DNA of 6,348 nt from Legionellaceae bacterium. GTDB lineage: Bacteria > Pseudomonadota > Gammaproteobacteria > Legionellales > Legionellaceae. Under the pieces are notes generated by a model. That model worked only from the letters and a program-made list of their open reading frames with translations. It had not been told where the DNA came from and ran no database searches. Below are positions 1-5,265 of this stretch, piece by piece; the first letter of the stretch is position 1; the number at the start of each line of letters is the position of its first letter. The position numbers were made by a program, and so were the translations under genes. Where the stretch lies: contig CANNJG010000110.1 in the NCBI GenBank assembly GCA_947504795.1, positions 1 through 6,348 of the forward strand, given 5' to 3'.

Positions 1-510
1 ACCTAATTGAACCAACGTAGAAAGAACAAAGCGGATAGCTTTAAACACCCATTTGATCTGCTTAAGAAAAATTCGGATGTAAGGCAATAAAAAATTCATC
101 CACCGGAGTATCCAATGCGAGTTTTCATCGTCTTTATCAGCAATACTGCCTATGAAACAAAAGCTAATCAGGGCCAACCCTAATCCTAACGTCGTCGCAA
201 AGCCTTCTGGCGTAAGTTCAAAATCATGGAATTCCTTACTTGATAATTGGAACGATTGAGGGTCTAAAACTGTGCTCGATTGATTATAGGCATCGCGATA
301 TGAAAAATATAAGCTACAACAAGAGGTATACCAAAGATTAGTGCTATCACAAAGGCTTTGAAATCCTGTAATATAACGCGATTTATCGTAAGGTTTTATA
401 ACGCCACAGATTTGTTTTGTGAGGGTATTGAGTGAATTTGTTGTAGAATTATAAAATGAATCGCGCACTACAGAGGAAACAGATGGACGTTCGACCGTAT
501 TATCGTTCAT
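1..510 (-). CDS. Unrecognised membrane protein, N-terminal 170 codons (partial at left edge)
   Basis: Reading the minus strand from the ATG at 510 gives an open frame through all 170 codons to the window edge, so the gene is incomplete at its 3' end. The start is well supported: GGAGG (517-521 on the complement) lies 6 nt upstream, and the other nearby ATG, at 514, meets a stop after four codons. The first ~100 residues are polar and Ser/Thr/Asn-rich with aromatic patches, including a Cys-Cys at about 64-65 in YTSCCSLYF. Residues ~102-124 form one clear hydrophobic helix (TLGLGLALISFCFIG), followed by an acidic DKDDE stretch. Residues ~133-170 are a basic, aromatic, amphipathic segment that probably contacts the membrane. 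There is no signal peptide. I recognise no family. The composition resembles membrane-associated effectors of intracellular bacteria, but that is only an impression. It is divergent from the protease operon. Confidence is high that it is a real gene and low for any function. Confidence 0.8.
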   Translation of the reverse strand, partial: MNDNTVERPSVSSVVRDSFYNSTTNSLNTLTKQICGVIKPYDKSRYITGFQSLCDSTNLWYTSCCSLYFSYRDAYNQSSTVLDPQSFQLSSKEFHDFELTPEGFATTLGLGLALISFCFIGSIADKDDENSHWILRWMNFLLPYIRIFLKQIKWVFKAIRFVLSTLVQLG

Positions 511-516
511 TCATCC

Positions 517-521
517 CCTCC
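517..521 (-). promoter_or_regulatory. Ribosome binding site of the left-edge gene
   Basis: On the minus strand GGAGG, within GTGGAGGGGATGA, lies 6 nt before the ATG at 510. It is a near-ideal Shine-Dalgarno sequence and fixes the start of the partial gene. Confidence 0.75.
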
Positions 522-565
522 ACTAAGCTGGGCGGCCGCGTTCGACTCGACGAATAATGGCATAT

Positions 566-591
566 GACACAAGATACTCTGTGTCGATACT
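566..591. repeat. Inverted repeat GACACA-N8-TGTGTC with overlapping GATACT direct repeats
   Basis: GACACA (566-571) and TGTGTC (580-585) form a perfect 6-bp inverted repeat with an 8-nt spacer. GATACT occurs at 573-578 and again at 586-591, a spacing of 13 bp. The element lies between the likely promoter and the start codon of the left-edge gene, so it could be a protein-binding site or a 5'-UTR hairpin of that transcript. It is short enough that chance is possible. Confidence 0.3.
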
Positions 592-657
592 GAATGATCA
601 CTATATCTATGTTCTTGGGCATTTATCAACCGTAGATTGATTGTCAAGAGCTGCCAG

Positions 658-674
658 TATTATACGATATAATA
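658..674. promoter_or_regulatory. 17-bp palindrome carrying a TATAAT on each strand
   Basis: TATTATA (658-664), CGA, TATAATA (668-674) is a perfect 7-bp inverted repeat. It creates a consensus TATAAT on the plus strand (668-673) and another on the minus strand (664-659). Its place in the divergent region suggests an operator, a bidirectional promoter core, or both. The plus-strand box lacks a good -35 at normal spacing; the minus-strand box has a usable one. Confidence 0.4.
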
Positions 675-687
675 ACCGAGTTGGAAA
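659..687 (-). promoter_or_regulatory. Candidate sigma70 promoter of the left-edge gene
   Basis: On the minus strand, TTTCCA (687-682, four of six matches to TTGACA) is followed after 17 bp by a perfect TATAAT (664-659). Transcription would begin near 652, about 140 nt before the ATG at 510. An alternative is TTGACA at 647-642 with a poor -10 (TAAATG, 625-620). The call rests on motif matching only. Confidence 0.35.
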
Positions 688-774
688 GGTGCTTTGAATA
701 AAGTGGATGATTTCTGTGAAAAATTGACGGCATTCACGAAAAAAAACCTCTGCTAACCTTTAAAGACTGTGACT

Positions 775-780
775 TATACT
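775..780 (+). promoter_or_regulatory. Candidate -10 element of the protease operon
   Basis: TATACT (775-780) matches TATAAT in five of six positions and would start transcription near 787, about 43 nt before the ATG at 830. No convincing -35 lies at 16-18 bp; the good TTGACG at 724-729 is too far away. An activator may be needed, or the real promoter may be the TATAAT at 668-673. Confidence 0.25.
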
Positions 781-829
781 CAAAACCTGATACGATTGTT
801 GCATTTAAAGCTCATGGAGTTGAGAATAC

Positions 830-1369
830 ATGCGGTCAGTTGCGCTAGTGTTTATATTTTGGTCTATTTTCACCGGACAAACTATGGCAAATCCTGAAAA
901 AGTTACTTACGGTTTCATTGAAAAAGCTACGTTAGTACAGCATAACCTAACTTTATCCGCAAAATTGGATACTGGAGCCAAATCCGCATCGCTGAACGCT
1001 GTAAAAATTACCGAGATTGAGGTTCATGGCAAACCTTATTTGCGTTTTATCGTACCCAGCAAAGAGGGCGACATTGCCTTTCAGTGTGAATATATCGGTA
1101 AAGTCCAAATCAAAATTAGAACCGGAGAAAGCCAAATTAGCTCTTTGTTGCGCAAAACCATTAAACGTCCTGTCGTCATGATGCCTATTCGCTTAGATGG
1201 AAAAGAACGGATGATTCGCGTGAACTTAACCAATAGAAAACGCTTTATATACCCCCTACTCTTAGGCAGAGAAGCTATTACAGCCTTCGATGGCGTGATT
1301 GATCCCAGTGCCAAATATACTGTTGTTGCTCGCAAAGCGTCCGACAATGCCTCGGCTGTTCAATCATGA
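830..1369 (+). CDS. Secreted retropepsin-like protease of the 'ATP-dependent zinc protease' family
   Basis: This 179-residue protein fits the family known as ATP-dependent zinc protease or Zn_protease (PF05618), whose fold is that of a retropepsin-like aspartic peptidase. Residues 1-20 are a typical signal peptide (MR, hydrophobic core, cleavage after TMA), so the mature protein should be periplasmic. The motif LDTGAKSAS (46-54) carries the likely catalytic Asp47 in the DTGA signature. The conserved tail is also present, with RPVVMMPI (113-120), NLTNRKRF (132-139) and LLGREA (144-149). I see no typical zinc-binding motif, so the database name may mislead. GGAG at 816-819 is the ribosome binding site. 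Its stop overlaps the next start by 4 bp (ATGA), indicating translational coupling with the transglutaminase-like membrane protein. It probably processes a periplasmic or envelope peptide linked to the ATP-grasp ligase of the same operon; the substrate is unknown. Confidence 0.9.
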   Translation: MRSVALVFIFWSIFTGQTMANPEKVTYGFIEKATLVQHNLTLSAKLDTGAKSASLNAVKITEIEVHGKPYLRFIVPSKEGDIAFQCEYIGKVQIKIRTGESQISSLLRKTIKRPVVMMPIRLDGKERMIRVNLTNRKRFIYPLLLGREAITAFDGVIDPSAKYTVVARKASDNASAVQS

Positions 1370-2898
1370 CATCGTCGACTCGACACTTGTATGGGTTACT
1401 CGCCGCACTCCTTGTCATCAGTCTAAGCGTTTTTTTTTACCGTCATCACGTACTGGGCGTCCCACTCACCGATTCTGAAAGCGTTAATAGCTGGATGATA
1501 GAAGCTAACCTACATTTTGTCGCCGACAACAATAAACCCGTCAAAGCGAATTTCACCATTCCCTATTTGCCTCCCAACTTAGTCATCCTCGATGAATATT
1601 TTGTGGCGCAAAATTATGGTATTACGACCACGTTGAATGGCTATAATCGCCAAGTCGTTTGGTCGTTGCGCCGATCCACGACTAAACTACAATCACTCTA
1701 TTATCGAGCCATCGTTCGCGAAACCGATACGAACAATCCCGTCCTTACGAAACCACCTCATAGCAAAATGCTACTTTTAGATGACAACAAAAAAACAGCG
1801 GTGGCGGCCATTATCCAACAAGCAAGAGTATCTTCCGCTGACATCCAAACGTTTGCGCAAGCAACCCTCGCTGAACTCAATAAACAGTCGGGTAACGCTA
1901 AATTGCTGGTTGGAAATCTATTCGACGAAGCCCATATCGTCGAGGCGGCTATCTTGATATTAAATCAAGCTAAAATTTATGCCACCCCGATTCAAGGCTT
2001 TCATTTAAGCGAACAAACCAAGGCTAATATTACATTCTTTCTCGCTGTTTATAACGGCCAAGAGTGGATGTATATCAATCCTAAAACCGGTTCTACAGGA
2101 CTACCCAAAGATTTTTTAGCCTGGCAATACGGTAGCGAGCCAATGTTTAACGTAAGTGGGGGTAAAAAAGCCCAGTTTACCCTAACTATTTCGCCTACTC
2201 CCATTAACGCACTGAGCATCGCTAAAACACACGGATTGCAAACCCAATCACAGTTATTACGCTTCTCCTTGTTAGAATTGCCCATTCATGTTCAGGATAC
2301 GTATAAAATTTTACTCACACTCCCTATCGGCGCCTTTATTATTCTTATCCTTCGCAATTTTATTGGTTTAAAGACCTTCGGTACTTTTATGCCGGTGCTC
2401 ATCGCCCTTGCTTTTCGAGAAACACATGTGATCTGGGGTATTGTCTTGTTTACCTTGATTGTTTCTTTGGGCTTAATTGTGCGGTTTTATTTAGAAAAAT
2501 TGCGTTTACTCTTAGTGCCAAGACTAGCTGCTATTTTGACAATAGTAGTGCTATTAATGCTCACCCTGAGTATTATCTGTCACCACCTTGGCTTAGAGTC
2601 AGGGTTATCTGCAGCCTTATTCCCTATGGTTATTTTGACGATGACCATTGAACGCATGTGTATTGGTTGGGATGAGCGCGGTGCGTATGATGCCATAAAA
2701 TCTGGCGTAGGAAGCCTGGTAGCGGCTGTGATCGCGTATTTTGCTATGTCCAACTCAGCCTTGCAATATCTCATCTTCGCTTTCCCAGAGTTATTATTGT
2801 TTTCCTTAGCACTCATCCTTTGGTTTGGACAATACCGAGGCTATCGTTTATTTGAGCTATTGCGGTTTAACGCCTTATCTCGGACCGGATCATGTTAA
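1366..2898 (+). CDS. Inactive transglutaminase-like domain fused to seven transmembrane helices
   Basis: The 510-residue protein begins with a membrane anchor (~8-25). A periplasmic domain of about 250 residues follows, matching the inactive transglutaminase family (Transglut_i_TM, PF14400). Its core-like stretch EAHIVEAAILILN...GF (188-212) has no Cys where an active transglutaminase would have its nucleophile. From ~313 to 487 there are seven hydrophobic helices (7TM_transglut, PF14402), including the conserved GLKTFGTFMPVLIALAFRET at 334-353. With one anchor plus seven helices, both ends should be cytosolic and the soluble domain periplasmic. It starts inside the protease stop codon and its own end overlaps the ATP-grasp start by 7 bp, so all three genes are likely co-translated. 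It has no strong ribosome binding site of its own. It may bridge or hold substrate between the periplasmic protease and the cytosolic ligase. A run of nine T at 1430-1438 lies in the anchor codons. Some databases label this family 'gonadoliberin III-related', a name without functional meaning. Confidence 0.9.
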   Translation: MTSSTRHLYGLLAALLVISLSVFFYRHHVLGVPLTDSESVNSWMIEANLHFVADNNKPVKANFTIPYLPPNLVILDEYFVAQNYGITTTLNGYNRQVVWSLRRSTTKLQSLYYRAIVRETDTNNPVLTKPPHSKMLLLDDNKKTAVAAIIQQARVSSADIQTFAQATLAELNKQSGNAKLLVGNLFDEAHIVEAAILILNQAKIYATPIQGFHLSEQTKANITFFLAVYNGQEWMYINPKTGSTGLPKDFLAWQYGSEPMFNVSGGKKAQFTLTISPTPINALSIAKTHGLQTQSQLLRFSLLELPIHVQDTYKILLTLPIGAFIILILRNFIGLKTFGTFMPVLIALAFRETHVIWGIVLFTLIVSLGLIVRFYLEKLRLLLVPRLAAILTIVVLLMLTLSIICHHLGLESGLSAALFPMVILTMTIERMCIGWDERGAYDAIKSGVGSLVAAVIAYFAMSNSALQYLIFAFPELLLFSLALILWFGQYRGYRLFELLRFNALSRTGSC

Positions 2899-3842
2899 CA
2901 ACCTACCGCCTGTTGCGTCAAAAGGGGGTAATGAGTATCAATCAGCGGAATAGTGATTACGTCTTACGCTATAACCGCCGCAAATTATATCCACTCGTTG
3001 ATGATAAATTAAAAACCAAGCGCCTAGCCATCAATTCTAATATTGCCGTCCCCACCTTGTATGAGATTATAGAAACCGAACACCAGATTAAAAAAATTGA
3101 TACCATTTTGGCGCCTTATCCCGATTTTGTAATCAAACCTGCACACGGAGCGGGGGGCGATGGCATTTTGGTCATTACGAACCGTGTTTTAAACCGCTAC
3201 AAACAAATTAATGGTAAATTGTTAACCACACAAGACATTAGCTATCATCTTTCTAGCTTAATTTCAGGCGCCTATAGCCTAGGTGGGCACGCCGACCATG
3301 CCATCATTGAACGTCGGGTTATTGTCGACCCAGTATTTGCGGCAGTGAGTCATGAAGGGGTTCCAGACATTCGTATTATTACCCTATTAGGCTACCCCGC
3401 AATGGCGATGGTACGACTTCCGACACAACTATCAGGCGGTAAGGCGAACCTCCACCAAGGCGCCATTGGCGTAGGGATCGATTTAGCAACAGGCCTCACC
3501 CTCGGCGGGGTATTTCATAATGATACGATTGATCATCATCCCGATACGTGCAACCCCATTAAGGACATTGCTATCCCCTATTGGGATGACATCCTGACGA
3601 TCGCGGCCAGTTGTTATGAATTGACCGGGCTTGGCTATATTGGTGTTGATATTGTTTTAGATAAGGATCATGGACCGATGATGTTAGAGCTTAATGCTCG
3701 CCCTGGCCTCAACATTCAAATTGCTAATCGCGAAGGCGCATTACATCGTTACCGCGCCATCGAAGCTCGAGCGGCCGCACAAGGCCGAGAATCGATTCCG
3801 GCGCGCATTGCTTTTAGCCAACAGCAGTTTTCTAATACCTAA
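2892..3842 (+). CDS. RimK-like ATP-grasp ligase (alpha-L-glutamate ligase-like)
   Basis: This 316-residue cytosolic enzyme belongs to the ATP-grasp superfamily, in the branch annotated as alpha-L-glutamate ligase-like or sugar-transfer-associated ATP-grasp (PF14397). Visible family marks are NRRKLYPLVDDKLKTKRLA (28-46), the nucleotide-binding stretch VIKPAHGAGGDG (80-91) with Lys82, PDIRIITL (158-165), KANLHQGAIGVGID (184-197) and the metal-binding LELNARPGL (265-273). Such enzymes use ATP to form an acyl-phosphate and then join a carboxylate to an amine or other nucleophile. The substrate here is unknown. The ATG at 2892 is chosen over the ATG at 2931 because residues before the second Met (YRLLRQKGV) resemble the usual family N-terminus and the 7-bp overlap with the upstream gene supports coupling. 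It is the last gene of the operon, and no terminator is visible before the convergent TPR gene 25 bp away. It is not the ribosomal-protein S6 ligase RimK itself; it belongs to a relative found with the protease and transglutaminase-like genes. Confidence 0.9.
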   Translation: MLTTYRLLRQKGVMSINQRNSDYVLRYNRRKLYPLVDDKLKTKRLAINSNIAVPTLYEIIETEHQIKKIDTILAPYPDFVIKPAHGAGGDGILVITNRVLNRYKQINGKLLTTQDISYHLSSLISGAYSLGGHADHAIIERRVIVDPVFAAVSHEGVPDIRIITLLGYPAMAMVRLPTQLSGGKANLHQGAIGVGIDLATGLTLGGVFHNDTIDHHPDTCNPIKDIAIPYWDDILTIAASCYELTGLGYIGVDIVLDKDHGPMMLELNARPGLNIQIANREGALHRYRAIEARAAAQGRESIPARIAFSQQQFSNT

Positions 3843-3867
3843 ATCCATGATGCTGCAGCGTCAAACT

Positions 3868-5076
3868 TTAGATCAAAGGTGTTGTCAAGAGATTGTCAGT
3901 GGCTTGGTTTTTTTCTTCGCTCAGCGAAACGGAACAACCTGAAAATCGAAAACAACACCAGCTACGTCTCTTTTCTCGCGAAGATGGATCACCAACTGGC
4001 GCTTGCGTATGAGGCTGCATCTGATTCAACAAAGCGCGCGTGCTGATAATATCGTGATGCTCAGGATCTTCTGCGTATAGCCACTGATACATCTGCAAGG
4101 CTTGAGATAATGAGGTTTCTGCTAAATCGGGTCTATTGTCTAACACATATAGCTCCGCTAAACTTCGATAAATACTTGCAACTTCCAACCGTGGCTCAGA
4201 AGAGAGTGTTGCAAACGTTTCAAGGGCTTGCTGATAGCTAGATATTGCAAACGCGCTGTTATGCTGTACTTGCTGAACTTGGCCTAACTTAATCAAAAGC
4301 ATACCGATTTGCAACGCATGAGCGTTGCTTTCATTGTGCGCGCGATATAGCGTCAGTGCTTTGTTCAAACTAGCGGCTGCTTGGAGAGTATCGTTTTGCG
4401 CCAAAAATAGCACACCCTTTCGATGAAATATGTCCGCCACGTCAAGCGCTTGCGAATCTTCCCCAAGAATAAGCAATGCGTCTTTGTACGCTTGCTGTGC
4501 CCGCATGTGCTCATTTTGTGCCGCATACACTTGACCCAATTGGATGTTCACATTGGCAACGTTCCTTTCTTGTTTTCCTAGGATTTGATACAGGCTGGAA
4601 GCTTGATTTAAATGTTCTTCGGCTTCCACGTAATTATTTTGTGCTTGCCGCAACAATCCAAAATAATGATGGGTGTCCGCTAATTCGAGACTCGTCTGAT
4701 TGCCCTCTAGCTCTTCTAAAGCTTGTTCTAAGTAACTATTTGCATACCCAAGATTGCCTTGGGCCAGATGCGCGGTCGCCAATTGATTGAGAACACGAGC
4801 GGCATCTGTCTTATAATTACCTAATGAACGATACTGAGTGAGTGATATAATCAAACTATTTATTGCTTCTCTATATTTACACTGTGTTTGAAGCACCACA
4901 GCCATGCGATAGCAGATTCGCGCTATGCGGGGATTGATGTCTGTGAGGTCTAACGTGTCTAGTACTGCTTGTAATTTAACCAGTGACCCCTCGCCCATCG
5001 ACGACCTGAAGTTTTGACCCATTGTTCGCAGCGATTGCGATGAGACGAGTGTAGGTATATCGTTTGGTGTTTGCAT
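3868..5076 (-). CDS. Seven-TPR protein with basic di-cysteine C-terminal tail, putative effector
   Basis: The ATG at 5076 is chosen because AGGAAGG (5092-5086) lies 9 nt upstream; a GTG at 5103 in the same frame would add nine residues but lacks such a site. The 402-residue product has no signal peptide or membrane helix. After a ~50-residue Ser-containing leader come about seven tetratricopeptide repeats of ~40-44 residues (roughly 51-350), of the long kinesin-light-chain type. Typical signatures are YREAINSLIISL, EAEEHLNQASSLY, AISSYQQAL and LAETSLSQALQMY. TPRs form a superhelix that binds partner proteins. The tail (~355-402) differs: it has a basic patch and di-cysteine, REKRRSWCCFRF (367-378), another Cys at 381, then SLSEEKNQ and a hydrophobic end. 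This resembles a Dot/Icm type IV secretion signal (Glu pair 15-16 residues from the end) with a possible lipidation site, but only loosely. It is divergent from the GTPase gene and could share its regulation. The partner and role are unknown. Confidence 0.85.
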   Translation of the reverse strand: MQTPNDIPTLVSSQSLRTMGQNFRSSMGEGSLVKLQAVLDTLDLTDINPRIARICYRMAVVLQTQCKYREAINSLIISLTQYRSLGNYKTDAARVLNQLATAHLAQGNLGYANSYLEQALEELEGNQTSLELADTHHYFGLLRQAQNNYVEAEEHLNQASSLYQILGKQERNVANVNIQLGQVYAAQNEHMRAQQAYKDALLILGEDSQALDVADIFHRKGVLFLAQNDTLQAAASLNKALTLYRAHNESNAHALQIGMLLIKLGQVQQVQHNSAFAISSYQQALETFATLSSEPRLEVASIYRSLAELYVLDNRPDLAETSLSQALQMYQWLYAEDPEHHDIISTRALLNQMQPHTQAPVGDPSSREKRRSWCCFRFSGCSVSLSEEKNQATDNLLTTPLI

Positions 5077-5085
5077 AATGTATGG

Positions 5086-5092
5086 CCTTCCT
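5086..5092 (-). promoter_or_regulatory. Ribosome binding site deciding the TPR gene start
   Basis: AGGAAGG on the minus strand, 9 nt before the ATG at 5076, is a strong Shine-Dalgarno sequence. It favours this start over the longer GTG start at 5103. Confidence 0.6.
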
Positions 5093-5125
5093 AATGACAG
5101 CACTTAGCGTGAACCTTGAGTGAAC

Positions 5126-5137
5126 GTAGTGTACTAC
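5126..5137. repeat. Short inverted repeat GTAGT-GT-ACTAC
   Basis: A perfect 5-bp inverted repeat with a 2-bp centre lies about 50 bp upstream of the TPR start, in the divergent control region. It may be a regulator half-site pair, but at this size chance is a fair alternative. Confidence 0.25.
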
Positions 5138-5158
5138 AAGTTGCGTTAAAGATAAATT

Positions 5159-5189
5159 TTTACATAAATGTCTTTATGTGAAATAAAAT
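5159..5189 (+). promoter_or_regulatory. Candidate promoter of the GTPase gene with embedded palindrome
   Basis: TTTACA (5159-5164, five of six to TTGACA) and TAAAAT (5184-5189, five of six to TATAAT) are separated by 19 bp, slightly longer than ideal. The surrounding sequence is strongly AT-rich. Transcription would start near 5196, about 70 nt before the ATG at 5266. The spacer holds an 18-bp palindrome, the usual position for a repressor operator. Confidence 0.4.
5162..5179. promoter_or_regulatory. Palindrome ACATAAA-TGTC-TTTATGT, candidate operator
   Basis: This is a perfect 7-bp inverted repeat with a 4-bp centre in the middle of the 189-bp region between the divergent TPR and GTPase starts. 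It overlaps the spacer of the best plus-strand promoter, so a dimeric regulator bound here could control the GTPase gene and perhaps both genes. I do not recognise the motif as the binding site of a named regulator; it does not match the TTAATATT-type PmrA box. Confidence 0.45.
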
Positions 5190-5218
5190 TAAAAAAACAC
5201 TTGATTAAACAAGGAGAA

Positions 5219-5239
5219 ATGATTAGCTTTGCATTTTAG
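5219..5239 (+). CDS. Possible six-codon leader ORF before the GTPase gene
   Basis: AAGGAG (5211-5216) is followed by ATG (5219) and a short frame encoding MISFAF and a TAG stop at 5237-5239, ending 26 nt before the GTPase ATG. The Shine-Dalgarno match is very good but only 2 nt from the ATG, which is short. It might be a leader peptide, or the ribosome binding sequence may serve nothing. The peptide has no recognisable regulatory codon run. Confidence 0.15.
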   Translation: MISFAF

Positions 5240-5265
5240 TGCGCCATTCTTATTAAGAGGTAGGT

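Larger units (their letters stand above)
511..829. other. Divergent intergenic region between the left-edge gene and the protease operon
   Basis: These 319 bases separate two divergent genes, and I see no convincing ORF or structured RNA in them. They contain an inverted repeat with overlapping direct repeats (566-591), a 17-bp palindrome (658-674), candidate -10 elements on both strands, an A8 tract (739-746) and the ribosome binding site region of the protease gene (GGAG at 816-819). A NotI-type octamer, GCGGCCGC, occurs at 532-539; I treat it as chance. The region probably holds the promoters of both flanking genes. Confidence 0.6.

Noticed and set aside
532..539. NotI octamer GCGGCCGC, repeated at 3771-3778 beside a CTCGAG, suggesting cloning-vector sequence
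   Set aside because: The second copy lies in a conserved-looking coding frame (EARAAAQG) of the ATP-grasp gene, and the first has no other vector sequence around it. Chance is the simpler explanation.
1375..1384. TCGACTCGAC shared with 542-551
   Set aside because: It is a single 10-base identity, once within codons of the membrane protein, with different flanks. Chance is likely.
3882..3897. TTGTCA direct repeat, and TTGTCAAGAG shared with 641-650
   Set aside because: The 10-base match is short and lies once in a coding tail and once in an intergenic region with unrelated flanks. It is not enough for a repeat family.
3908..3928. Hairpin TTCGCT-C-AGCGAA next to a T7 tract, considered as a terminator
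   Set aside because: The orientation is wrong: on the plus strand the T tract precedes the hairpin, and on the minus strand the hairpin is followed by A residues. It also lies inside the TPR coding sequence.
3694..3942. Plus-strand 82-codon frame across the end of the ATP-grasp gene
   Set aside because: It overlaps the conserved LELNARPGL coding region and the TPR gene on the opposite strand, and its protein has no recognisable features. It is a shadow frame.
4476..4790. Plus-strand 104-codon frame inside the TPR gene
   Set aside because: It is antisense to regular TPR repeats, has no ribosome binding site that I can see and a low-information protein. It is a shadow frame.
5104..5265. PmrA-type or other named regulator box in the TPR/GTPase control region
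   Set aside because: No tandem TTAATATT-like repeats or other known consensus could be found by eye; only the unassigned palindromes are supported.
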